From NCBI GenBank assembly GCA_948474755.1, contig CAOLHI010001044.1, positions 558,001-622,000 of the forward strand: a DNA stretch of 64,000 nucleotides. Reading direction: 5' to 3'. Under the pieces are notes generated by a model. The model saw only the letters and a program-made list of their open reading frames with translations, made no database searches and was not told where the DNA came from. Source of the DNA: Ctenosaura bakeri (lineage: Eukaryota; Chordata; Lepidosauria; Squamata; Iguanidae). The position numbers were made by a program, and so were the translations under genes. Below are positions 1 to 11,029 of this stretch, one piece after another. How positions within the stretch are numbered: the stretch's first letter is position 1; each line of letters opens with the position of its first letter.

Positions 1-581
1 AGATTTTTTTTAATAACAAGTCTCTCAATCAGCAGAGTATTTTGTAATGCACAGTTAGAAGTTGAACAAATTACCACTCCCATTTTATCATCTCCACCCT
101 AGACACACTTAATCTAGCTCAAATTAAACACAGTTTGGTTAAAAAATATGAGAAGTTTACTCACAAAAATCTTGTGCGTAGTCTGCACAGGTTCAATTCT
201 TGAAGAAAGTGAAAAGAAATTAACTACTCTCATGCTTGCTGAAAATAAACCCTGTTACAAGATCTCAGAACATGTTTTCAGGACAAAAGATGAAGACAAA
301 AAAGAGAGGTGTAAATGGCAAGAGAATCTTTTTAAGAACAAGGAACATGTAGGTGCTGGAGGAAGAGGTGTTGACCAAAACAAACAGGAAATTTTCTCTA
401 GGCTATCTCTCTATGCCTACAATAAATGTGCAAACTAACTAGCCAGTTAATTAAGCATGCAAAGGTTGCCACTCCCAACAATCTGGAATCCTAAAACACC
501 AGGTTTCCCAAACAAGTGGCGCACTTCCATAGACAGAAGACACTTTTCACTTAAGAAAGTCATCCTCTCCACATGCAAACC
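1..581. other. Unannotated, no recognisable feature
   Basis: AT-rich sequence with no repeat or exon I can support. A possible 34-nt minus-strand microexon at 165-198 is discussed among the rejected items. Confidence 0.4.
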
Positions 582-717
582 CTTTCCACACTAGACCATT
601 ATAGCGCTATGATTCCACTTTCAACATTCAGCCCCTCCTGAAACTGCAAACCCCAGGATTCCATAGGATGTTGAAAGTGGAATCATAGCGCTATAACAGT
701 CTCGTGCGGAAATGGCC
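582..717. mobile_element. Family A palindromic MITE, left arm partly deleted
   Basis: The ends match the family A inverted repeats (CTTTCCACACTAGAC on the left, GTGCGGAAATGGCC on the right). The TATAGCGCTAT block and the GATTCCACTTTCAAC block occur in both arms. The left arm lacks the stretch between the CAACAT block and the central CCCCTCC. Non-autonomous; no coding capacity. Confidence 0.85.
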
Positions 718-1175
718 ACAGAAAAATGGAAACAAGTGGGAAAGGGAACAGTGATAATGCCTCTCAGCCACCTCACTTATTTATTCAACTGGGTTTCAGA
801 ATATTCAAAGTGGGTTTCTCACACACACACAAAAACATATTACATATTACATTTTAGAGAAGACGTTTCAGAGAGTGACATCCAGTTAAACTCAAAAGAG
901 CATCTGTTACACTTTACATCTTTCACCTCTCCTATAATAAAGAATCACACCAGCTATTGTCCTCAAAATTTCAAATTGCTCTAAATGATAATGAAACATA
1001 TTTTAGCAATCATATACCAGGGAACTATCCGAAAGTCTGTTAGCAGTTTTGCAATAGGCAAGAGGACACAACAATTTTGAGCTGTGTTTGGAAGTGCTAT
1101 AGACATTGATGTTTACATATATTTAAAAATCAGAACATAAAATTATTTTTTTGTATAGGTTACCAAGATTTTCAA
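718..1175. other. No recognisable feature
   Basis: Unique-looking AT-rich DNA with one short CA run near 820. Confidence 0.4.
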
Positions 1176-1290
1176 GCCTAGAAAAGTTACATTTGGAGAC
1201 TATACATCCCAGAACTCCACAGACAGCATGGCACTGGCTGTGCTGCTTGAGCACTACTATAATTTGTATTCCAAAGTGTAACTTTTCCGA
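1176..1290. mobile_element. Family C short foldback element
   Basis: Starts with CTAGAAAAGTTAC and ends with the inverse GTAACTTTTCCGAG. The arms contain the CATCCCAGAA-like block. About 100 bp and diverged. Copies near 9.1, 31.1 and 49.0 kb share this pattern. Confidence 0.6.
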
Positions 1291-2404
1291 GTTCTGGATT
1301 AGCCACAGGCATTTGGAACTAGATGTAATGACCTTCAATTTTCTTCCACTCCTATCTTCCAGCTTTTTATGGAGCTGCTTCTCAAGCAGCCAAGACCAAG
1401 AGCACAAGCCGATGGAGAGGATTTTCCATCTGTTCATCTGATAACCTTTACATTCAAACTGGTACAATTTGAACTAAGTGCAGTATTCATTTACTTTCAG
1501 AGGTGCTCTCTCCCTTCCCATCTCTCTCCAGATCTTCATAAACCCAATGTATACTTCCAGCTCCAAAACATTTCAGTTCCCCATACAGTTTAAAGCATTG
1601 CTGTTTCCTTAAAACCTTTAAGGGAGTTGTGGAAATTTAGTATGCAGTTTAAATCAAATTTTACCCACATGTTCTGACTCCTGCTCTCAGGAAAGGAAGC
1701 CACGTTCACACCTGTCTTGCACCTCCCAGCAAATTCTGACCAAATATTATGGAGGAAATCATAAAATATAATTCGCAGCTTTAACGAAATTAGAGGATAC
1801 TCAGCAAGGGGGAAAACCACCCAAGTCAGTACACATTTCCCTGTTTTTATTCCATTCCCAAGATACAGTTCACCATGCTGCTCAAGGGATTTCTGTTATC
1901 TGGATTTCTAAATTTATTTTGCAAATCAGCTGCAGAAGGCCAATGAGGATTTTCCTATTAAAAGGAAGGCGGCGGGGGGGGGGATGAACAGCAGTACATG
2001 AAGTGTTTGTTTTTTCATTGTCCCATTTCCATGCCAATCATCACCATGGTGCTGTGTGAGTCAGAACTGATACACAACACACTACACTTATCAGAATTAT
2101 GTAACAAAGGGGATGTAAAAGAAAACAGATAAATAAAGCAAAAATCATGACTACCCATTCCAGAGGGAACCCTTCAGTAACAGCTGTCATAATATGCCCC
2201 ACACAAAATGAAAAACAAAAGCTTCCCCGCGAGGACATGTTAACATTTGAATAAAAGGATGTAACACTTCACTGGTATGAACATTCAAGCAGTTATTATT
2301 CAGTATTAAGAATTAAGAGATGACAGTGTGAAGGTATATATTCTGACCTGTGAAGGTAATCAGAACATCTAGGGCTTTAGCCAGGACTACCATGAACACA
2401 AGGC
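1291..2404. other. No recognisable feature
   Basis: No recognisable repeat or exon. A G-rich run lies at about 1970-1983. The short open frames on both strands have no splice context. Confidence 0.4.
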
Positions 2405-2775
2405 AAACTCACACCCTCCAACTGTCCTGGTAAGGACAGTCCTGATTAATACTCTGTCATCCTACTTTTTCTGTATTTTTTTAAAAAAATGCCAGTGTTT
2501 TTCTCTCCTTCTTCCACTTCTTCCTTTGTTCACAGCTCACTTCAACTCCTGCAAACTGAGTTCAAGGTGCAAAAGTAGTTTGGCATACAACTCAGCATGG
2601 GGAGAGGAGAAGAGGAATCTTGCTCTTTCAAGCAGATTCAAGCAAACGCAAACTGCTGCAGCCTTCTTAATGTGTGTGCTCTTCCTCACTAATAATTTTT
2701 GCCATCATAACCACATTCGGATGTTGTTTCAACACATGTGTCTCAGTTTAATCTGTGAAATGTTGGAAGGTATGC
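2405..2775 (-). mobile_element. Family G element, about 370 bp
   Basis: Begins with CACCCTCCAACTGTCC and ends near the inverse TGTTGGAAGGT. The interior matches, in reverse, the copies at 14.35 and 17.82 kb: the GGAAGAGC, TTTGC, AACTGAG and GGACAG blocks occur in the same order. The terminal inverted repeats suggest a DNA transposon derivative; the superfamily is unknown. Confidence 0.6.
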
Positions 2776-2814
2776 AAACCAAGCAACCTTCTCAGGATGA
2801 CTGGGGTTAAACTA

Positions 2815-2950
2815 GAACTGGGGTAGAAATAATGTACCCTTCCAAATATTGTTGAATCACAACTCTTTCTGACCTTACCATCGCTGCCAATTTACAGAAT
2901 GCTATGAGTTCCATTTCAATATTTGGAGACCTAAACAACTCCAGTCCCTG
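2815..2950. mobile_element. Family D foldback, old copy
   Basis: Shows decayed CCAAATATTGTTGAATCACAAC and the opposite-facing TTTCAATATTTGGAGACC. This is the pattern of the common reptile element with CCAGATGTTGTTGGACTACAAC arms. Confidence 0.4.
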
Positions 2951-3579
2951 AACTAAAAACTAAATTAAAAGTATAACATGCCATTAAATTCCATTTCAGC
3001 AGCCTTATGGGCTCACAATCCAGATCACGATGACACGTAGCTTGGGAAGGCTTAAATTCCCCTGCCAGCACCAGGTTTTTGTCTCTTAGATTGGCAGTTG
3101 CTAAAGATCAGAGAAGAAAAAACTCCGTTGCCTGAAGTCTCAGAGCTTCATGAAGCGTATCACAAGTATAAGGATGTGCAAGATTAACCCCTGTGATTGG
3201 CCAGCCAGTATAAAGTCTTCAGATTCACCAGGTTAGGTTTACAGAAAAAGAACAACTTGTCCTATTATATTTTTTTCAGGACCTCTGCCGCTGAAGTTAT
3301 CAGCAGCATCTAAGATAGTTTTAAAAAGGGCAAAAGTGTTCTGTCTGTATTCAGGAAATACACCTGGATTTAAAAACAAGATAAAAGACTGTGGCCGAGA
3401 TCAAATGTGTAACTACATATTATCCCCCAACCTGACTCTCCAAACCGTCCTTAACAGCCAGCAGCCACTGAGGTCTCTTCTGCTGGTTATCAGGGAACAG
3501 CGGGATAATATTTCCAGCCCACTTTGGCTGGCAATCTGCAGGGTTCTAAGGAGTTGTAATAAGGGTCCTTCTTCTCATT
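2951..3579. other. No recognisable feature
   Basis: Nothing supported beyond simple AT-rich sequence. Confidence 0.35.
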
Positions 3580-3665
3580 GGCCGTTTCCACACTAGACTG
3601 CTATAGTGCTATTATCCCACTTTCAACATCCTGTGGAATCCTGAGGTTTTCAGTTTAGGGAGGAG
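3580..3665. mobile_element. Family A, single left arm
   Basis: Matches the left half of family A from GGCCGTTTCCACACTAGAC to the CAGTTTAGGGAGG centre. No opposing arm follows. Confidence 0.75.
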
Positions 3666-3783
3666 CCTTGAATATGGTCATTGTTTCAACTGAGCTATAT
3701 TATGAATGTAAATTAAGGAGGGATAATTTCACTCATTTTGGAATTTAACTGTAATACTGAATTACTTTTATAGTTCCAAGGAT

Positions 3784-4300
3784 CAGTGGTGTACCTAGGC
3801 TCAGCAGTGCCTGGGGCAAATGAGAAAGCAGTGCCCCTAGGCACTGCTGCTGCTGCCGCTCCCCCCAAACAGGCCAGGAAGGACGGGGGCAGTGGTGAGT
3901 GGGTGTGGAAGAGGGTGGCGGTGGGGGGTGCGCAAGTGCATGGGGAGGTGCAGGTGCAAAAATGCACATGAGGGCAGCAGCTGAGTGCAGAAAGGTGCAG
4001 GAGGGTGGCGGGTGGGCAAGGAAGGGCATGGGGTGGCAGGCGGGTGTGAAAGTGCATGTGGGGGTGGCAGATGGGCGCGAAAGTGTGAGGGGAGGTGTTG
4101 GGCGGGCACAGAAGGGCACAGTGAGGTGTCAGGCAGGCACAGAAAGGCATGGAAAGGTGGTGGGCAGCTGTGAAAGTGCACAGGGGGTGGCAAGAGGGTG
4201 CGGAAGGGTGCAGGGGGCAGTGGATGTGGGGGATAGCAGCTTTTGCACCCCCCTGGAATGGCGCCCAGGGCACAGCTGCGCGACCCTAGATCCGCCTCTG
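3784..4300. mobile_element. Family E hAT-like element with internal minisatellite
   Basis: The left end reads CAGTGGTGTACCTAGG. The right end, reversed, reads CAGAGGCGGATCTAGG, so the ends are imperfect inverted repeats of the CAGTGGCGTA type. The flanking 8-mers CCAAGGAT (3776-3783) and CCAACGGT (4301-4308) match at 6 of 8 positions, as expected for a diverged hAT target duplication. Most of the interior is a GC-rich tandem repeat. The long open frames here on both strands (up to 186 codons) are by-products of that repeat. Confidence 0.7.
3890..4235. repeat. GC-rich minisatellite inside family E
   Basis: Imperfect units of about 30-35 bp built on GGGTGGCAGGCGGGTGTGAA and GTGCATG variants. 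Confidence 0.7.
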
Positions 4301-4325
4301 CCAACGGTGTGCCCCACTTAAATGA

Positions 4326-5199
4326 TGCAGAAATTTTTATATGGTTAAAATGCTGGCCTGTGTTACTGTCTCATGCTTTGTTGTGAGTGCTGAAGAAACA
4401 CCAAGGTAGGCAGGCAAAGCGAGGGTTTAGTGCTACAGGTCAGTAATTTATATGATTCCAAATAGTTTTTTAAAGTAACTCTTCAAGTTACTTTCAAGAA
4501 ACAGGAAAGTGAACAATGTGTTTTCATACTATTACTGAGACTAAGTGACCAAACACTTGTTTGCTTTCAAATGATAACTGCAACTAATTACTTTTAATTA
4601 ATTAATTCATAATATCTTTCAAGCTCTAATGTTAAGTCTTGCTGTTACTAATCAATATCCTGTTTTCTATCTGATCATACCATACCTTCAGACACACTTA
4701 TCCTCTTTTTACTTATTTATTTGTCACAAAATATGACCATTACAACATCCACACATGGTGTAGTGTTAGTAAATCAAAACTAGTACTGGCAGTGTGCCTT
4801 CAGTGAAATCCAGCCCTGGAGAAAGTCCCAGAAGGTTTAGACACATTCTTGAAAGAGTATTATTTTCCATGTAATTGATGAAGAAGAAGCAGAAGAAGAA
4901 AAGAGGCCAGCTTTATTGCTCAGACACGTCTCCCAATGGCGATTGGTCATAATTTCCACAATGAGGACATCACAGATTTAAACAAGTCATCCGTCCTCTA
5001 TCCAGTCTGTCCACTACATCACCTCCCCTTGGCTATTTCCCTAATGGCCGTTCCTGGTCTTCGATTTTTTTGTGCCAGAAGAACTTAAGTCAACCACCAT
5101 CACTTCTAGGCAACAAATTGTCCTCAGCATGCCATCAGTCAGCAAACCCCATGTGAAGCTTGTAGAAAGCAAAACTTGAAACAGATACTTTTTTACTAC
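4326..5199. other. No recognisable feature
   Basis: AT-rich, with a short GAA-rich microsatellite near 4877-4905. No exon or repeat recognised. Confidence 0.35.
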
Positions 5200-5285
5200 A
5201 ACTTGGAAAAATCTCCAGCCTGCATGGCCAGGTGGCTGGCAATTCTGGGAGTTATTATCAAAAGGGTAACTTTTCTAAGCTCCGA
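5200..5285. mobile_element. Family C foldback, diverged
   Basis: ACTTGGAAAAATC on the left faces GGGTAACTTTTCTAAGCTC on the right, with TTCTGGGAGTTATTA in the right arm. Confidence 0.55.
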
Positions 5286-5307
5286 TTTGTATACAATTTA
5301 AATTGAC

Positions 5308-5600
5308 AGTTCTTAGCCTGGGGTCCATGGACCCTCAAGGGGCCACAACATCCTTACAGGGGGTCCATTAATGCTCGAAGAAATGTTATGAGCTTTTACA
5401 ATTTAAAAAAGAGAGAGAAGAAAAGAAAGATGGGTGGTCATGCATTGATCTGAAAGCGCAGGAGCCTTTTGGCTGGCAACAGACATATTTGTACATCATT
5501 TATCGTTCTTTAATCGGTCTCTCCTGTTGTCCATCATCCCACAAGGAAAATATTCCAAATAAAAAGAAATAGATAATGTTTATGGTCCCATCTCAATTTG
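5308..5600. mobile_element. Possible hAT-like terminal fragment
   Basis: TTCTTAGCCTGGGGTCCATGG followed by AGGGGGTCCAT resembles the start of widespread vertebrate hAT non-autonomous elements. No opposite end was found. Tentative. Confidence 0.3.
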
Positions 5601-5834
5601 TGTTGCATTTCTGTGCTGTTCCCAATTTACCAACTAAAAGTTACTAAAAGTTCTGTTAATTTATGAGAACTGGGATGTCTTCTGCTGAACGAAAAACAGG
5701 TAGCTTCAAGTCTCAAGAGAAAAACAAAAGAGCTTGCAAGAGACAATAAGACATACACCTGCATGATCCTACGTATATTTGCTCCAAAGGCTGTGATCTT
5801 CCACTCGTTTGCTTAATTCAAGAGTGGGCAACTG

Positions 5835-6344
5835 TAGAAGTGTAGGGGGAGTAACATTAGCGCCCCCACCAGGAGACTTTGGGGGGTCACAGTGCCCACT
5901 GCCCTTACTCCCAGAAAAAAAATTATTTTTTTCTGCATAACATTTCTCTTGGGTATGGGGACATTTTCATTACCTTCCTGAGCCTTTCTGGGCCATTTTA
6001 GGTGAAGGAGAGTCCTTGTTTTATCAAGAGGAAGTGAGTAGAAGTCACTTCCTGTTCACTTCCTGTTTCAAAAAAGGCCCTTCCTGAATTTCAGTTGTCC
6101 TACGGTAGGCCAAAACTGTGGTGGAAATGCCCCCATATGTTGGAACCAAATTTTTAATTTTTTTAAAAGATAAAAAGTCATGTTTTAATCCTCAGGGTAC
6201 GTGGGTGCCACAAGTGGCCTGAAGGTCACACTTTGCCCATCACGGCTTAGACCTGGGGGCCTGATACAAGTTTGTAACATCCTTCCTCATCCTCCAAAAA
6301 AAACCATGTCTCTTTTTTTTAATTTTTAGTTCAGAGGCCTGACT
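5835..6344. other. Unclassified sequence, possibly an old repeat
   Basis: Contains CACTTCCTGTTCACTTCCTGTTTC, an imperfect tandem pair, and long A and T runs. No family assigned. Confidence 0.3.
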
Positions 6345-6767
6345 GAGACCCTTTTCGCACCTTACCCTTTTGCGGAGCTGGGGTGCGAGGCTAGCGCGAG
6401 AAGCCTGAGCAGGAAGGCTCTCACGTTGCTGCTGCTTCGGCTCTGCAACTGCTTCCTGGTCGTGCGAGCGCCCTGCCTCTTCCTTCTGCAGTGCAGCCTG
6501 GGACCTTTCCCAGTCTGCACTGCACAGGAAGCATGACCGGCCTAGCTCCTGGGGTTTTGCACACCAGATAAGTGCGTGCGGGGTCCCAGGGCAATGCGCG
6601 ACCATGCAGCATTTTCGGCTTTAAGCCAAAAATGAAAAAATGTGTGCGCAGTCAGTGTTAGGCCCTTGAGTGTCGCACAAATGTGAGCGCGTCATGTGGA
6701 TTGCTCCTCACATTTACGCGACGCTCAAGGGGCCCTTTCGCGTCAGAAATGCTGTGCGAAAAGGGCC
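6345..6767 (+). mobile_element. Family B1 element, copy 1
   Basis: Ends are GACCCTTTTCGCAC and GTGCGAAAAGGGCC. It contains the B1 landmarks in order: exon-like cassette at 6492-6567 (CTTCTGCAG before, ATAAGTGCG after, so the donor GT has become AT), the short hairpin TTTTCGGCTTTAAGCC at about 6612, and a long terminal hairpin at 6665-6733 (CTTGAG facing CTCAAG). Non-autonomous. Confidence 0.85.
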
Positions 6768-7469
6768 AGGGATTCACTAGCCTCTCTTCATTCTTCTTGT
6801 TTATTTGGCATTCATATGTCACGTTCCAAACCAAAGCTTTCCTGGATACACACCCTGTGAAGTGATTTATCAAAGCTAATTAAAACCATAAAGCAAGTTC
6901 TAAGATACAAACAGCTATAAAAACAAAGACCCTGACCGTTTAAATCTCAGCTCACAACACTTTCATCAAAATGCAGATTGAAACGTATGGAGCCAGGAGA
7001 CCTCGTTTGGAGGCTGGTGTCAAAGATAATGGGATTGCTACAGAAAAGATCCTATCCCTCCACTGTGCTTGGGATCTCATTGTCCCTGCTTGCCATGGAG
7101 CTTCTTCTCTCCTCAGGGTATTGCACGGCTACAGCACATGGTTGGCTCCCTGTTGTAGTTCTTGTAGGTCTTCCCAGTTTTATATTTTTATTAAGATTTT
7201 CATATACAATGCAAATATAAACAAAACAACGAACATAGGATGAAATCAACACAGAGAGTAAAAAAAAGAGATAGATAAAGATATTAAAAGACATATTTAT
7301 GTCTTCTAAGAGTTTATAGTTAGTTGGTATTTGTTAGTTAGTCATGTTTTGTTATTTGTGAAAGTATGTATTTATATTGTATTGTCCCACATCGACTGTT
7401 TGTTGTATGTGTGCCGTTTTGTTTGTATATAACTTGTTACACATACATTTGTTTGTATATAAGTTGTTA

Positions 7470-7471
<2 letters not shown>
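6768..7471. other. No recognisable feature
   Basis: Unclassified. AT-rich from about 7180 onward. Confidence 0.35.
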
Positions 7472-7501
<30 letters not shown>

Positions 7502-7550
7502 TAAATACATACACATAGAGAAAGAGAGAGAGGGAGGGAGAGAGAGATGT
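7472..7550. repeat. (CA)n and (GA)n microsatellite
   Basis: A CA run at 7472-7501 is followed by an AG/GGGA-rich run at about 7517-7547. Confidence 0.9.
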
Positions 7551-7617
7551 TTAAATATTTGAAGGGATGTCATATCAAGAAGGGAGCGGGCTTGTTTTCC
7601 ACTGCTCCAGAGACTAG

Positions 7618-8095
7618 GGCCCTTTTCACATGGGGAGGAAGAAACAGGAGAAAATGCGCTGAAATGGAGCTTACCCGAAACCGGATAAGTCCGTCGCCAC
7701 GTGGAGCAGTGCGAGTCCGCTGCTCCACACTCCTTGGCATCCTGCGGCGTCCAAAATGGCGGCTTATGATTGGCGGAGGCTCTCCACCAACCGGAAAAGC
7801 TCACCAGCCGGAAAGCCCGCCCCCGGAAGATCTGCAGGCATGCACTTGCACGCACCTGCAAATCTACACCGGGCACTGCGAAGGGGCTGCACGCAGCTGC
7901 ACACCCCGTGCCTTTTAAAAACCTCCTGAAAAGTGGTTTTTAAAAAGCACACGGCGCCACCACTTCCGGTCGCCCTGGCGTGGATCGGGGTGTGGAACTA
8001 CGCTAAAGTAGTCCGCCCCAATCCACTTTACAGTGTAGACGACCTCTGTCAGAGGTTGCGCTACACCGTTTTATTACCCCCGCGTGAAAAGGGCC
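7618..8095. mobile_element. Family B2 element, 478 bp, TAG target duplication
   Basis: Starts GGCCCTTTTCACATGG and ends GTGAAAAGGGCC, flanked by TAG at 7615-7617 and 8096-8098. The interior differs from B1 but resembles the B2 copy at 53.96 kb: a donor-like GGGTAAG on the minus strand near the left end, and a YY1-like AAAATGGCGGC at about 7754. It abuts the next B element. Confidence 0.85.
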
Positions 8096-8098
8096 TAG

Positions 8099-8506
8099 GG
8101 CCCTTTTCACATGGCATTTCGGAAGCGAGAGGGCCCCTTGAGTCACACAAATGCTAGGAGCAGTCTGCACGATGCACTCACATTTACGTGACGCTGAAGG
8201 GCCGGACGCAGAGCGGGCACGTACCTTTTCATTTTCGGCTTAAAGTCGAAAATGGTGCACCATCGCGCAATGCTCCCAGGCCCGGCGTGCACTTACCTGG
8301 CGTGCAGTGCCTCGGGAGCTGGGCTGGTCACACGTCCTCTCCTCGGTGCAGCCTGCGAGGTCCCAGGCTGCACTGTGAACAGAAGGGACAGGGTGCTCGC
8401 GTGAGGAGGAAAGAGCTGCGGAGCCGAAGCAGCAGCTTTCCTTCCAAGCCTTCTTGCACAAGGACCTCAACCCAGCAGCGCAAAAAGGTAACATGCGAAA
8501 AGGGCC
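8099..8506 (-). mobile_element. Family B1 element, copy 2, TAG target duplication
   Basis: Starts GGCCCTTTTCACATGGC and ends ATGCGAAAAGGGCC, flanked by TAG at 8096-8098 and 8507-8509. The first TAG is shared with the preceding B2 element. On the minus strand the cassette at 8297-8372 has TTCACAG before it and GTAAGTGCAC after it. The short hairpin TTTTCGGCTTAAAGTCGAAAA lies near 8240. Confidence 0.9.
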
Positions 8507-8509
8507 TAG

Positions 8510-8735
8510 GACAAGGAACAATGGGTTCAAGTTACAGGAAAGGAGATTCCATCTGAACCTCAGGAAGAACTTCCTGATGGTCAGAGCTGTCTGGCAGTGG
8601 AATATGCTGCCTCGGAGTTTGGTGGAGTCTCCTTCTTCGGAGGTTTTTAAATAGAGGTTGGATGGCCATCTATTGGGAGATCTTTGTTGTGTGTTTCTGC
8701 ATAGCAGGGGGTTGGACTGGATGGCCCCTGAGAGA
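8510..8735 (+). mobile_element. CR1 LINE 3' end
   Basis: Carries the CR1 tail landmarks: AGGAAGAACTTCCTGATGGT, GCAGTGGAATATGCTGCCTC, GGTTGGATGGCCATCT and GGTTGGACTGGATGGCCC. Truncated, no intact reading frame. The B1 copy at 8099-8506 sits exactly at its left edge. Confidence 0.8.
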
Positions 8736-9042
8736 GAGAGAATTTATTATTCCGTAGCTCAAACTGTAAGACTGGTGTTTCTTTTACAGGTGCATGCTCT
8801 TTTACTAAAAGGGACCTGTGCTCTCGAAAGACAAGAGTGTTGTTTGTTCTATTGGACAGCTAGAGATTTCAGTGGGACCTAACAAATCTCAGAATACCTT
8901 GCAAGGTCACCATAGCCCATATAGTTGGTAAAAAAAAAAGTCTTCCTGAATATGATCTATCATTCAGCTGTATGGAGGCCAGACTAAACCTAGCACACTT
9001 ATGAGCACTGGTAAAGGGTCCTCTTCCTTCCACCACCTGAGA
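8736..9042. other. No recognisable feature
   Basis: Nothing supported. Confidence 0.3.
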
Positions 9043-9142
9043 TGGTAAAAGTTACTTTTTTGGACTACAACTTCCAGATTCCCATAGCTAACATGACTGG
9101 TGAGTTAGGTGTTATAATCCAAAAAAGTAACTTTTCCAACTT
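9043..9142. mobile_element. Family C foldback
   Basis: AAAAGTTACTTTTTTGGACTA on the left is mirrored by AATCCAAAAAAGTAACTTTT on the right. One of the clearest C copies. Confidence 0.75.
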
Positions 9143-9648
9143 CGCACCACCAACCTATGCTTGGGCCTTACATTTTGTTGAGAAAAAGCATCACTAAATT
9201 TCAAGTAAACACACTTAGGATCCTAATATCTATTTACTGGAATTATCTTTGCCATAACATAAAGGAAATACATACTTTTATAATTACTGGATTAAAACAA
9301 TTGGACACTGTTTGAACAAATCCCAAAATCTGACAATGTTCACCTGAAGATCTCATCCCTACCGCCCCACCAAAAAAACTGTCAGTAGGAGGCATGAGGA
9401 ACCTGCCAGGGAGCTTCAGTAACCACGACAGGGCTATATGTGACCTACAGACCACATTTTCTGCATCCCATTGTAAATTATAATTAGGTTACACTATTAC
9501 ACTTGGAAACTTTACACTTGTACATGATGCACTTGTATTTAACTGATGTGAAATTTAGTTGATATAAGTGTCTCTTGTTGCTCAAAAGAGGCATGCTTAA
9601 TTCCAAGAGCTCACAACAGTAATTACAGTAAAGCTTAACACCACTTAC

Positions 9649-9830
9649 CTGCAGATGTTAAATAGCCAACCATCAAAGCAAACATTGGGATTACACAACT
9701 TGAAGTCATTTTTGCCACCTGAAGGTTTCTCCAGTTGACTTCCTTTGCAGATCTTTGTGCTAACAGATGCTCTTGGGAAGGAACAAAAAGTCTACTGTGG
9801 AATTTTTCAGACCTGCAATTTTTCTATTAC
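9649..9830 (-). CDS. Candidate exon 2 with start codon and signal peptide
   Basis: Read on the minus strand, a strong acceptor (a T-rich tract ending CTTTTTACAG) precedes 9830, and a consensus donor (CAG then GTAAGTGG) follows 9649. The 182-nt exon has an in-frame TAG at 9826-9824. The ATG at 9709-9707 then has A at -3 and opens MTSSCVIPMFALMVGYLTSA before a phase-1 junction. That peptide looks like a signal sequence: short polar start, hydrophobic core, small residues at the end. A signal peptide followed by a phase-1 intron is typical of genes for secreted and cell-surface proteins. The first 121 nt would be 5' UTR. The nearest upstream promoter on this strand is the CpG island at 40 kb, which implies a first intron of about 30 kb. 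Later exons would lie below 9649 or outside the window; I found none convincingly. The gene is not identified. The splice signals are seen; the gene model is inferred. Confidence 0.6.
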
Positions 9831-9854
9831 CTGTAAAAAGAAGTAAAAAATAAT

Positions 9855-10265
9855 TAAAGTTAGGGTTGTCCATGCCATTGTAGTTCTAATTTCTTTGTAT
9901 GATTGTGAAAACTGGACAGTGAAGAAAGCTGACAGGAAGAAAATCAATTCATTTTAAATGTGGTGCTGGAGAAAAATTCTACAGACATTGTGGATTACTA
10001 AAAAGACAAATAAATGGATCCTAGGGCAAATCAAGCCTGAATTCTCCCTAGAAGCCAGGATGAATAAACTGAGGTGGTCATGGTTTGGACACAGCATGAG
10101 ACGACTTACTAGAAAAGGTAATAATACTTGGTAAGGTAGAAGGCAGTAGGCAAAGAAGAAGAGCACAGATGGATAGACTCGATCTCAGAAGCCCTCAGTC
10201 TGCAGGACATAAGCTGTTGATGATAGGAGGCTTGGAAGTCTCAGGGCAGGGGAAGAATCTCAGCA
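9855..10265 (+). mobile_element. BovB/RTE LINE 3' region
   Basis: Degraded copy of the C-terminal reverse-transcriptase region and 3' tail. Recognisable blocks are GATTGTGAAAACTGGACAGTG, GTGGTGCTGGAGAAAA, AGGTGGTCATGGTTTGGACAC, GGTAGAAGGCAGTAGGCAAAG and the 3' GATAGGAGGCTTGGAAGTC. Frame is broken; pseudogenic. Confidence 0.75.
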
Positions 10266-10284
10266 TGAGAGTGCTACCTTGAAA

Positions 10285-10335
10285 AAAGTGTGTGTGTGTG
10301 TGCGCATGTGTGTGTGTGCGCGCGCATGTGTGTTT
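10285..10335. repeat. (TG)n microsatellite with GCGC interruptions
   Basis: TGTGTGTGTG runs broken by GCGCATG. Confidence 0.9.
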
Positions 10336-10514
10336 ATTTCCTCACTATTTGATTTGGTTCTTTTATTTCAATGGCATATTCTGTATTTCTAATTGATGCT
10401 TAATGTATTATGCTTAACAACCATATCAGGGCTTCCCCCTTGTAACATCAGTAAGACCTGCCTGGCTAGGCACAAGCTGTTGTACAACCCAAGTTTACTT
10501 CAAGAGGCTTGTTG

Positions 10515-10934
10515 GGCCCTTTCCGCAACTCAACTTTTTGCAGAGCTGGGGTGCGGGGATCACGGAAGCAGCCTCTAGCAAGAGGCTCTCACATCCCAGT
10601 TCCTTCAGCTCCACAGCTGCTGCCTGCTCATGCAAGAGCCCCTCCTCTTCCTTCCGCAGTGCAGCCTGGGATTTTCCCAGGCTGCACTGGGGCAGGAAGC
10701 GCAAGCGCCATGGCTCCAGAGCTCCGCACACACATCAAGTGTGCGCGAGGGCCCAGAGTGATGCATAATCACGCACCACTTTCAGCTCACAGTTGAAAAT
10801 GAAATAGTGCGCAATCAGCACCTGCCAGGCCCTGGAGCATCACCCAACTGTGAGCGTGTCATGTGGACCGCTCCTCGCAGTTGCGCGATGCTCCAGGTGC
10901 CCTTTCACATGGCAAATGCCATGCAAAAAAGGCA
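10515..10934 (+). mobile_element. Family B1 element, copy 3
   Basis: Starts GGCCCTTTCCGCAAC and ends ATGCAAAAAAGGCA. The cassette begins after CTTCCGCAG at 10660, but its donor has been lost (CAAG followed directly by TGTGCGCG). The cassette start is a perfect hairpin, CAGTGCAGCCTGGGA facing TCCCAGGCTGCACTG. The terminal hairpin at about 10831-10895 uses GGAGCATC and GATGCTCC instead of the copy 1 sequence. Confidence 0.85.
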
Positions 10935-11029
10935 TCGGTGTTGCTTGTGCTAGTTGTTGCTCTAGCCAAACAACTAGCTCTCATACTTTTTTCTACTAGC
11001 GTTAACATTTGGTACAACCTAGATGACAG

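Noticed and set aside
165..198. Possible 34-nt minus-strand microexon (TTTCTTCAAG acceptor, GTGAGT donor)
   Set aside because: Phase would fit exon 2 and leave no stop, but exons this short are rare and such motif pairs occur by chance in intronic DNA. No further support.
3713..4273. 186-codon minus-strand frame rich in Pro, His and Cys
   Set aside because: Read-through of the family E minisatellite; all frames are open because of the repeat.
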